Assembly (NCBI RefSeq): GCF_000470775.1 | Contig: NC_022438.1 | Span: 1,798,001-1,862,000, forward strand | Direction: 5' to 3' | From: Leifsonia xyli subsp. cynodontis DSM 46306 | GTDB taxonomy: Bacteria; Actinomycetota; Actinomycetes; Actinomycetales; Microbacteriaceae | DNA length: 64,000 nt | Part shown: in pieces, positions 57,446 to 64,000 of the stretch | How the letters are laid out: every line of letters begins with the position of its first letter | Position numbering within the stretch: the first letter of the stretch is position 1 | Made by a program: the position numbers and the translations under genes | The notes under the pieces: generated by a model | Databases searched by the model: none | Seen by the model: only the letters and a program-made list of their open reading frames with translations | What the model was told of the DNA's origin: nothing

Positions 57446-58111
57446 ATGTTGGGTGTGTTCTCACAATCTTGGAGGGTTCGGGTTGTGGCGGGGGTGGCTG
57501 GTTTGGTTGTCGCGGGGCTGGTTGCCGGGTCGTCTGTTGTGCTGGTTTCGCGCGTGGACTCGGCCGTGGGGTCACCGATGCGTGATACCAAGACGGTGGT
57601 CGACTCTCGTACCCGCCCGGTTCCCCAGGCTGAGGAGGGGCCGTCGGAAGATGATGGCGGTTTTTCGTTCACCGTGCCAGGCGAGCAGACGAATGAGGTT
57701 GTCGATGCGGGTGGTGTTTCCCGGCGACCGTTTCATGGCACCGGGCGTGCTTTGGGTTCTACAAAGGTAGGGGAGACGGTTATGAGTGTTTTTCCGACCG
57801 AGAATGCTCTGCAGGTTCTGATGCGGGTGCCGTCACCAGGTGCGGTAAGGGAGTACCGGTTCCCGTTACAGATGATGAAAGGTCTTCACCCTGTTATCCG
57901 CCAGGACGGTTCCGTAGCTGTTGTTAGTGACGGGCAGAATGATCCGGTCGGAGGGTTCGCTGTTCCCTGGGCTGTAGACGCGCACGGCGAAAAGGTGGGG
58001 GCTTCCTTCCGCCTCGAAGGAGGCGACCTTGTAGAAACCATCAATGTGCGGCGCGCAACGGTCTTCCCTGTTACGGCAAGCCTTGAGCAGGTTATGCAAG
58101 AAGGTCAGTAG
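57446..58111 (+). CDS. Exported protein of unknown function upstream of the Pat-1-like protease
   Basis: 221 residues from the ATG at 57446 (GAGGAGG upstream). A signal anchor is seen at about 11-33 (VRVVAGVAGLVVAGLVAGSS), then an acidic region and a soluble domain with MSVFPTENALQVLMRVPSPG, VREYRFPLQMMKGLHPVIRQ and FAVPWAVDAHGEKVGASFRL. No domain recognised. It ends 13 bases before the protease start, so they are co-expressed; a chaperone, pro-region or substrate role is possible. AT-richer than the chromosome. Confidence 0.75.
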   Translation: MLGVFSQSWRVRVVAGVAGLVVAGLVAGSSVVLVSRVDSAVGSPMRDTKTVVDSRTRPVPQAEEGPSEDDGGFSFTVPGEQTNEVVDAGGVSRRPFHGTGRALGSTKVGETVMSVFPTENALQVLMRVPSPGAVREYRFPLQMMKGLHPVIRQDGSVAVVSDGQNDPVGGFAVPWAVDAHGEKVGASFRLEGGDLVETINVRRATVFPVTASLEQVMQEGQ

Positions 58112-58124
58112 ACCGGAAGTGTTC

Positions 58125-59060
58125 GTGAGAACTATTTCCAGTAAACAGCTTTTTCCAATGTTTCTTAGAGGACTTGTTTCCGTTTTGAAAGGTAAGGTTT
58201 TTAGTTTGTTTAGTTTTCGTCGGCGTGTTTTACGTCGCCGAGCATCGATCGCGGGTCTCGTACTAGCTTTGGTCGTCGGCCTGGGGGTAGCCACCACAGG
58301 GCCCGCGTCCGCAGTCGAACCCATCCGTTTGGGCCCGATGGTTGTCGGGGGAACCGAACTACAATTCCCTTCGGGGACCTGTACGGCAGGTTTAGTGATG
58401 GTCAATACCCGTTGGTGGAACAACATCACGGCATATCAGCGGAATACTCGCTATGTGCTGACCGCGGGTCACTGCGGAAATGAAGGTGACCGTGTGAGTC
58501 TCAACGGACAACGTATCGGATCGGTTTACTGGAAAAACCAGAAACCTGACATGATGGTTGTTCAGGTTAAGCCGACTGTTACTTCCACGCCTCATTGTAC
58601 TCAGGACCGTTCCGGGTTCCATTGCATTCTGATTTATCACAGCGCCCCGCGCGCTTCAGGCCGAGTTATAACATATGTGCCACGGCTGCGTGAGTTTGGT
58701 ACTGTTCCTGTCGCGATTTGGTGGGATGGTGCCCCCGAACGTAGCTTTAATGCCTGCGTGAGCGGCGCAATCTCGAGTTTCAGTTGTGGTTGGCGGAATT
58801 ACACTCTTCCCCACGACGCTCCTGCGATCCCTGGTCAGAGGGCTATGCTCGGTACTACCGTTGTTGCAGCCGAAGGGGATTCGGGAGCCCCGGTATTCAG
58901 TAATCCCACCGACGACCCGAACGCCGGTGTCACCGTCTACGGTATAGTCCTAGGGGGTTTCCGTCCCCCAATATCGCGAAATGCCATGCGTTATCTGACT
59001 GCTGGGGTTTTCTTCACTGAGTGGGAGTGGAGCCAAGCTTATGCTTTGGCTCCAGCATAG
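58125..59060 (+). CDS. Secreted chymotrypsin-fold serine protease, Pat-1/Chp-like
   Basis: 311 residues from a GTG at 58125 (GGAAG upstream); an ATG at 58158 is the alternative. Arg-rich N-region, then signal segment ASIAGLVLALVVGLGVATTG and cleavage near ASA (61-63). Catalytic triad by motif: H116 in YVLTAGHCGNEG, D142 in QKPDMMVVQV, S253 in AAEGDSGAPVFSN; several cysteines for disulfides. It resembles the Pat-1/Chp serine proteases of Clavibacter, which act in plant colonisation and host recognition. Pat-1 itself is plasmid-borne there. Intact. Confidence 0.82.
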   Translation: MRTISSKQLFPMFLRGLVSVLKGKVFSLFSFRRRVLRRRASIAGLVLALVVGLGVATTGPASAVEPIRLGPMVVGGTELQFPSGTCTAGLVMVNTRWWNNITAYQRNTRYVLTAGHCGNEGDRVSLNGQRIGSVYWKNQKPDMMVVQVKPTVTSTPHCTQDRSGFHCILIYHSAPRASGRVITYVPRLREFGTVPVAIWWDGAPERSFNACVSGAISSFSCGWRNYTLPHDAPAIPGQRAMLGTTVVAAEGDSGAPVFSNPTDDPNAGVTVYGIVLGGFRPPISRNAMRYLTAGVFFTEWEWSQAYALAPA

Positions 59061-59140
59061 CCAGCTCCCTAGGAGGGTATGCTCGGAGCCTGCAGACACC
59101 TAACACCAACCTGCCCCAGCCCACTGACTCTTGGGTTCTA

Positions 59141-59185
59141 ACGGTCGTTGCAACACCTGGACTTTCTGGGGGTTGTAACGACCGT
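59141..59185. repeat. Inverted repeat resembling IS30-type ends
   Basis: ACGGTCGTTGCAAC (59141-59154) and GTTGTAACGACCGT (59172-59185) are inverted with one mismatch and a 17-base spacer. Extended to TTCTAACGGTCGTTGCAACA it looks like the terminus of IS30-family elements of actinobacteria. There is no transposase near it. Confidence 0.5.
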
Positions 59186-59196
59186 GTCCCGTTTAA

Positions 59197-59616
59197 GGAG
59201 CTATTCGAGGGATCGACACCGTTCTGCAAGCAGAACGGTACGGCCGGTACTCCTATCCGCCGCACGTCGTGGCGCTGCAATTCGCGCTGGAGCGCGTGCA
59301 TGCCTACGCGACCAGGAACGGCGAGAGGGTGCGGGTGATCGCCGATAGAGTCCCGGACCAGTTAGCGCACGAAGCGCGCATCGCCCGGTATCAGCAAATG
59401 GGGACTATGGGCTATCGGCGCACGTTCCTGGAGTCCATCGAGATGCCGTTCCAATGGGAGGACTCCCGGATGCACCGCAACCTTCAGGCGGTAGACATGG
59501 CCACGTTCCTGTTCCGACGCTGGGACTCCCACCACGAGTCGAACACGTTCCAGCAGGAGTCTATACAGCGCCTATGGAACACAATGCGCCGCAGCACCAA
59601 GCACTACCTCACCTAG
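59197..59616 (+). pseudogene. DUF3800 protein, C-terminal remnant
   Basis: The frame from just after a TAA reads GAIRGIDTVLQAERYGRYSY, PPHVVALQFALERVHAYATR, GYRRTFLESIEMPFQWEDSR, RNLQAVDMATFLFRRWDSH and ends KHYLT. Q-WEDSR-x-LQAVDM is the C-terminal signature of DUF3800 proteins, RNase H-fold proteins often carried by mobile elements. The N-terminal half with the usual opening acidic motif is missing. Confidence 0.72.
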
Positions 59617-59795
59617 TGACCCTAGATAGCACTAGAGCCCCGCGAAGCGAGGCCCTAGGCAGTACAACGTGACGAACCCCGCCCCGTCATAGAGCAGAGA
59701 TAACAGATACGCCCGGCAGAGACGACACACGGAGATCATCGTGGATCCAGCTGCGTGCCCACACCCGTTATATTTTCACAGCGAAAAGCACATTT

Positions 59796-60032
59796 CTATC
59801 GGCGGAGGGTCAGAATGTTCCAGACCGCCAAACCAAGGGGCAACAGCACCCACCACGGCGACACATCGCCTGGGACCACGCCGATCAACACCAAGACGAT
59901 CGCGACAGCTGCCACCACCAGTAGGGCAACAGAGAGCAGGTCGACGTCTCCGTAACGCCTATGACTGTAACGAGAGTGGTGCGCCCGCATTTCCGTCATC
60001 TGTGCCTCGTCTAGTTCGCCTTGCGCCGACAA
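59796..60032 (-). CDS. Small two-helix membrane protein
   Basis: 78 residues from a TTG at 60032; an internal ATG twelve codons later is possible. MTEMRAHHSRYSHRRYGDVD is followed by two hydrophobic segments, LLSVALLVVAAVAIVLVLIG and VSPWWVLLPLGLAVWNILTL. Its composition looks like a true membrane protein. Function unknown. Confidence 0.55.
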   Translation of the reverse strand: MSAQGELDEAQMTEMRAHHSRYSHRRYGDVDLLSVALLVVAAVAIVLVLIGVVPGDVSPWWVLLPLGLAVWNILTLRR

Positions 60033-60173
60033 TCGACCAGTCTGTGGACGTACGACCGTTTGTGATCATACGGACCTCACGAATAGTGACCTCGAAGAGA
60101 TCATTCTTGTGAAGGAGCCGCCTCGTGGCATACCCTGGATTGGGAAGAGGGGGAGGTTAGAGGTCGATACATC

Positions 60174-60332
60174 ATGGATGTCATTGTCTTCGCGCTCTTG
60201 CTCGCGGTTGCGCTTGTCGTCGTCTTCCGACGCAAGCGATGGCTTGTGGTCACGAGTTGGGGGATCGGCGCGTTCGCGGCCATGCTGCTGTTCCTCCACC
60301 ACGTCACCAGCGTTCTGCCGTTGAGCTTCTAG
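60174..60332 (+). CDS. DUF5993-like small membrane protein
   Basis: 52 residues from an ATG at 60174: MDVIVFALLLAVALVVVFRR, then KRWLVVTSWGIGAFAAMLLF and LHHVTSVLPLSF. Two membrane helices. This pattern (short MD..., LF-x-HH-x-T...LPLSF end) fits the DUF5993 group, which I recall lying directly before DsbB-like genes, as here. It ends 13 bases before the next start. Confidence 0.68.
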   Translation: MDVIVFALLLAVALVVVFRRKRWLVVTSWGIGAFAAMLLFLHHVTSVLPLSF

Positions 60333-60345
60333 GAGGATGCCACCC

Positions 60346-60993
60346 ATGACTCAGACAATCCAGATGCGCCGACCAGGCGCCGAGGCATCCGTCCGTGGTT
60401 TGCTGCGTACGCTTGGCTTTTGGGCGCAGGTGGCCTTTGTGCTCGCCTACGTCGGCATCCTCTCGACTGCCATGTTCGTGTTCCAGTTCGGTCTCGGAGA
60501 GTTCCCATGTCCGCTGTGCATCACGCAGCGGATGGGAATGATCGTGGCCACTCTGGGGGCGGTCTTCATTCTCGTCCAGGCATTGCGGGGAACGCTCGAC
60601 ATGCGCGGCTATACCACCGGGCTCGGGATGTCTCTTCTCGGTGCCATCCTCGGCGCGGCAATGTCGGTCCGGCAGGTCCTGCTCCACATCGAGCCGGGCG
60701 ACCTCGGTTACGGCACGGCGGTGTTCGGGAAGCACCTCTACACCTGGGCCCTCGTGACGTTCATCGTCGTGGCGGTGTTCGTCGGCGCGCTCCTGCTCGG
60801 CTCAGACGCCTTCTTTCCGATCGCGCCGCGTTCGGCTGCGCTACGCGTGATCGTGTGGATTCTCGTCTGGGCCTTCGTCGCGACGATCGCGGTCAACCTG
60901 GTCGTGGTGTTCGTCGAGCTCGGATTCAATTGGTTCCTCCCCGACAATCCCACCCGCTACGAGCTCCTCTACCAGATAGGCATCCGGCGCTGA
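60346..60993 (+). CDS. DsbB-like disulfide bond formation membrane protein
   Basis: 215 residues from the ATG at 60346 (AGGAGG nine bases upstream). Five or six membrane helices are apparent. The redox motif is C55-PL-C58 in GEFPCPLCITQRMGMIVATL, as in DsbB (CxxC after helix 1, followed by QR). These are the only two cysteines in the protein, so the second extracytoplasmic cysteine pair of classical DsbB is missing. It may hand electrons to a membrane acceptor by a different route, or work with a separate partner. The cysteine-containing exported proteins of the island are possible substrates (inference). Confidence 0.85.
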   Translation: MTQTIQMRRPGAEASVRGLLRTLGFWAQVAFVLAYVGILSTAMFVFQFGLGEFPCPLCITQRMGMIVATLGAVFILVQALRGTLDMRGYTTGLGMSLLGAILGAAMSVRQVLLHIEPGDLGYGTAVFGKHLYTWALVTFIVVAVFVGALLLGSDAFFPIAPRSAALRVIVWILVWAFVATIAVNLVVVFVELGFNWFLPDNPTRYELLYQIGIRR

Positions 60994-61354
60994 CCCGCCT
61001 GCCCCACCCGCAACCGGCTCACCCCAGCGCCACCCTGCACCCTCACACGAGAAGAGTGAGCCCGGTCTGTTTTGCCGTCTTCGAACACGGAGATCCGAGT
61101 CTAGGGACTGCTGAGGGTTTGATGACTCCCTATCTGTGGTGACCGGCGCGCGGGAACCCCTCAGCGCAACACGCCGAATAGTCCGTGAATATTTGACAGG
61201 GACAATTTTATTGTCCAGTCCCACAACCACCAACAAACCCCACCCTCTGCCCACACTTGACAAGATTTCGCACGGGCGGGCATGCCTTCAGATGTCCGCA
61301 AAAGTCCCGGAATTACAAGGAAAATTCTGGATAGCCACGTAAAACCAGGCTGTG
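60994..61354. other. Gap with no supported gene
   Basis: 360 bases after the DsbB-like gene. A low-GC stretch around 61170-61230 (GAATATTTGACAGGGACAAT) looks like non-coding island DNA. Open frames here show no similarity. Confidence 0.5.
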
Positions 61355-61384
61355 AATTTGGGGTCGAATCCCACTGGGGGCACC
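61355..61384 (+). other. 3'-end fragment of a tRNA gene (possible attachment site)
   Basis: TTGGGGTCGAATCCCACTGG followed by GGGCACC has the T-loop (TCGAATC) between stem-like runs, then an acceptor-like GGGGGC, a discriminator A and CC, as at the 3' end of a tRNA (tRNA-Thr-like). The 5' part of a tRNA is absent upstream. Such fragments mark one side of elements that integrated into a tRNA gene. It sits at the right side of the low-GC island. Confidence 0.5.
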
Positions 61385-62076
61385 TGCTGTTCGACGCTCC
61401 AGCCTCGATCCAGATGAAGGGGTCGGCCGTTGGAGCAACCGCCCTTCCGATGGCTTCGTATTGTGCTGCCTGGTCGAGGGAGAGGCTGAAGTCGGGTCTG
61501 CCGAACGGAGAGGTGACGACAGGCAACGCCCGGGCGTGTTCGGCCGCACCGCCATGACGCGCGGCTTCTGGCCGATCATGGCCGGTCGAGGAGCGCCCGG
61601 GCTCGGCCGAGCATGGCCGGGTCGACTATCTCGCCGGAGGGAAGGGTTCCGACACCGCCATCCCCGGCCGCCGCGAGAACCGCGCGCGCCCAAGCCAGCT
61701 CGTCCGGCTCCGGGGCGAAGACCTCCGCGATCACCGGGAGCTGGGTCGGATGCACGGCGGTGCGCCCCACCCAGCCCAGACGGCGGCCGCGTTCGGTGTC
61801 GGCACGCAGGCCCGCGAGATCGGGAATGTTCGGGTAGACCGACAGCATCGGCGCGGGCAGGCCGGCGGCGCGGGCGGCGAAGAGCAGCCGCAGCCGGGCG
61901 TGGTCGAGCAGAGCCGGGTCGCGGGAGCCCAGGTCGCTGGCAAGGTCCGACTCCCCGAGCGCCAGCCGGGAGACAACCGGGTGCGCGGCGATGGCGGCGG
62001 CGTTCTCCACGCCCCGGGCCGTCTCGATCAGCGCGGTGAGCCGCAGCGGCCCGACCAGGCCCGCCAGGTGGTCTAG

Positions 62077-63182
62077 GTGTGCTGCTCAGGGCAGTTGGTT
62101 GAGGTGTGACGCGATAGATGGGTGAGGACCTCCCGGTCGAGAGTGGGGCTGTCTAGTTTCCCTGCACTCGATGACTTAGGAGGTCCTCGTGACCCACGCT
62201 AATGCTGCTTTGACTCCTCGCGAATGCCTCCGCCTGGCCCGCCAAGTCGTCGACGACGGCTGGTCCGTTGCTGCGGCGGCGACCTACTTCCGAGTGTCCT
62301 GACGCACCGCGGACCGATGGGCTCGTCGTTACGTGGAGATGGGCGAGGCGGGAATGCTGGACCGTTCGTCACGGCCGCATCACAGCCCGAACAAGACCCC
62401 GCGAAGACTGGTCCGCAAGGTCGTGCATCTGCGGTGGAAGAAGCGGCTGGGACCAGTCGGTATCGGCGCCCAGCTCGGCATGCCCGCCTCGACCGTTCAC
62501 ACGGTCCTCTCCCGGTGCCGGATCAATCGGCCCAGCCACGTCGACGTCCGCACCGGCGAACCCGCCCGCCGCTACGAGCACGAGCATCCCGGATCGATGA
62601 TCCACGTCGACATCAAGAAACTCGGCAACATCCCCGACGGTGGCGGCTGGCGCTACGTCGGACGTCTCCAGGGAGAGCGGAACAAGGCCATCACCGCGAA
62701 GCGGACCGGGAAACACGGGATCACCGGCGACATGATCACCGGCACAGCGTTCGTTCATACCGTCATCGACGATCACTCCCGTGTCGCTTACGCCGAGATC
62801 CACGACGACGAAACCGCCGCCACTGCAATCGCTGTTCTGCGTCGAGCGGTCGGCTGGTTCGCCAGCCGTGGCGTCACCGTCGAACAGGTGCTCTCCGACA
62901 ACGGCTCCGCATACCGCTCATACGCCTGGCGCGACGCTTGCGCCGAGCTCAGCATCCAACCGAAACGCACCCGGCCCTACCATCCGCAGACGAACGGCAA
63001 GATCGAACGCTTCCACCGCACCCTCGCCGACGGCTGGGCATACGCCCGGCACTACAACTCCGAATCAGCCCGCCGCAACGCACTCCCGGCCTGGCTGCAC
63101 TCCTACAATCACCACAGGCCCCACACCGCCATCGGCAGCCAGCCACCCATCAGCAGATTGACCAACGTCCCTGAGAAACACA
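62077..63182 (+). mobile_element. IS481-type insertion sequence, copy D
   Basis: Same orientation as copy C. Left end GTGTGCTGCTCAGGG at 62077 after CTAG (62073-62076). At the right end the terminal C and the second CTAG are missing (the element ends ...GAAACACA at 63182, then ACAAGCC), a small deletion of about five bases. The host gene reads on at both sides, so the insertion point is certain. Confidence 0.92.
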
Positions 63183-63460
63183 ACAAGCCGGCAGTTCCCT
63201 GGATCTTGGTGATGCGCAGCTCGACCGCCGCCCCGGTGGCGCGCAGCGCGGCGATCTCGTGGTCGGCTCCGGCGTTGACCCGCACCTGGAGGAGCGGCCC
63301 CCTCGGCCTCCCGGGCGCGCAGCCAGCCCGTCACAGCGTCGAGGGCGTCCGCTTCGCTTTGGCCGCGGGTGCGACGGCGTCCTCCAGGTCGAGGATCACG
63401 AGGTCCGCGCCCGTGGCGACCGCCTTGTTGAACCGGTCGGGGCGATCGCCGGGGACGTAG
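62189..63460 (+). pseudogene. IS481-family transposase with in-frame TGA, reading into the flank (copy D)
   Basis: Same protein as copy A up to NVPEKH, including the GTG start and TGA at codon 38. Because the CTAG duplication that normally gives the TAG stop is lost here, the frame continues through the antisense of the CitE-like gene to 63460, adding about 91 unrelated residues. Confidence 0.85.
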
Positions 63461-63479
63461 AGGCCGGTGATCAGGGCGC

Positions 63480-64000
63480 TCATACGACCCCCTTGGCACG
63501 CAGGGCGTCGACTTGTTCGCGGGTGACGCCCACCTCGGCCAGCACCTCGTCGGTGTCGCGGCCGTGTGGCCGGCCGGCCCAGCGGATGCCGCCCGGTGTC
63601 TCCGAGAGCCGGAAGAGCACATTCTGCATCCTCACCGGGCCGAGTTCGTCGTCCGGCACGGTCTGCACGGTGCCGATCGCCTGGTACTGGGGGTCGGTCA
63701 GGATGCCGCGCACATCGTAGACCGGGGCGATGGCGGCCTGGGCGCGCTCGAACCCGGCGACGACATCGGCGATGGGGCGGGCAGCGATCCATGCCGCGAC
63801 GGCTGCATCCAGTTCGTCGGCGTGCTCAGCGCGGGTGTGCCCGGAAGCGAACCAGGGCTCGGCGATCAGCTCGGGCCGGCCGACCAGTTCCATCACCCGT
63901 TCCGCGATCGACTGGGAGCTGGTGGAGACGGCCACCCAGTCGCCGTCGGCGGTGCGGTACACATTGCGCGGTGCGTTGTTGACCGACCGGTTCCCGGTGC
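63480..64000 (-). CDS. CaiB/BaiF-type (family III) CoA transferase, C-terminal part
   Basis: The open frame enters from the right edge: TGNRSVNNAPRNVYRTADGD, WVAVSTSSQSIAERVMELVG, AIAPVYDVRGILTDPQYQAI, and ends ALRAKGVV at 63480. These match the C-terminal half of family III CoA transferases; the catalytic Asp lies in the part outside the window. It is followed with a four-base overlap by the broken CitE-like gene, so the original operon probably handled a CoA-activated dicarboxylic acid. Confidence 0.9.
   Translation of the reverse strand, partial: TGNRSVNNAPRNVYRTADGDWVAVSTSSQSIAERVMELVGRPELIAEPWFASGHTRAEHADELDAAVAAWIAARPIADVVAGFERAQAAIAPVYDVRGILTDPQYQAIGTVQTVPDDELGPVRMQNVLFRLSETPGGIRWAGRPHGRDTDEVLAEVGVTREQVDALRAKGVV

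Larger units (their letters stand above)
61576..63483 (-). pseudogene. CitE/HpcH-like lyase (CoA-ester lyase), split by IS481 copy D and frameshifted
   Basis: The N-terminal part starts at 63483: MSALITGLYVPGDRPDRFNK, ADLVILDLEDAVAPAAKAK; one base is lost at about 63358, and a compensating shift about 60 bases on restores QVRVNAGADHEIAALRATGA and VELRITKIQGTAGLL. IS481 copy D follows. The C-terminal part (from about 62073) reads DHLAGLVGPLRLTALIETAR and LALGESDLASDLGSRDPALL to 61576. Repaired, it is about 270 residues, the CitE-like size, with the metal-binding Glu/Asp regions. It overlaps the CaiB-like gene by four bases, suggesting a CoA-thioester pathway now broken. Confidence 0.85.

Noticed and set aside
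58044-58124. Longer start for the Pat-1-like protease at 58044
   Set aside because: It overlaps the end of the preceding gene by 68 bases and has no ribosome site; the GTG at 58125 has GGAAG upstream.
61355-61384. A complete tRNA gene
   Set aside because: Only the T-arm and acceptor 3' side can be folded; no D-arm or anticodon arm is found upstream.

Overview
The window looks like the chromosome of a high-GC actinobacterium of the family Microbacteriaceae, very probably Leifsonia xyli or a close relative. The evidence is the high GC, the actinobacterial gene orders (nrtR-nadABC-desulfurase, ispH/xseAB/carbonic anhydrase/fumC, uppS-trhA-DUF4307-greA-ilvA), plant-pathogen secreted enzymes (cellulase, Pat-1-like protease), and heavy gene decay with many insertion sequences. 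The species is inferred from gene content, not from a search.

Layout. 1-3350: glycine cleavage genes gcvT-gcvH-gcvP on the minus strand behind a tandem glycine riboswitch. 3470-9120: NAD de novo synthesis operon headed by the regulator nrtR and ending with a cysteine desulfurase. 9185-15306: mixed housekeeping genes with a frameshifted MFS exporter and a frameshifted exonuclease. 15382-16488: IS481-type element, copy A. 16587-23500: sugar transporter, rmuC, glpX, fba, membrane protein, NmrA-type reductase. 23592-26749: HxlR regulator, then a decayed Dit1/PvcA-type (isocyanide synthase-like) gene coupled to an intact MFS transporter. 26866-32306: ispH, xseA, xseB, DUF4245, carbonic anhydrase, fumC. 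32453-35003: frameshifted prepilin peptidase, then IS481 copy B with an IS5-type element nested inside it. 35076-47451: phoH2, aminotransferase, uppS, trhA, DUF4307, greA, ilvA, AI-2E transporter, FtsW/RodA protein, YcaQ glycosylase, frameshifted htpX.

47463-61384 is a low-GC accessory island. It holds IS481 copy C, a ParB-like plasmid partition relic, a secreted GH5 cellulase, an LPSTG-ending repeat protein, a Phd/RelE pair with a broken toxin, IS relics, a phage tail fragment (tail-assembly chaperone with a probable -1 frameshift, and a tape measure gene cut by a second IS5-type copy), a secreted protein plus a Pat-1/Chp-like serine protease, a DUF3800 relic and a DUF5993-DsbB pair. It ends near a fragment that looks like the 3' end of a tRNA gene. 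61576-64000 returns to backbone: a CitE-like gene split by IS481 copy D, overlapping a CaiB-type CoA transferase that runs off the window.

The strongest novelty signals are these. All four IS481 copies share the same in-frame TGA, and both full IS5 copies share another. The IS481 transposase stop codon is completed by its own CTAG target duplication. A Dit1/PvcA-MFS pair is decaying. Cellulase and Pat-1-like genes, which are plasmid-borne in Clavibacter, sit in one chromosomal island beside a plasmid-partition relic.
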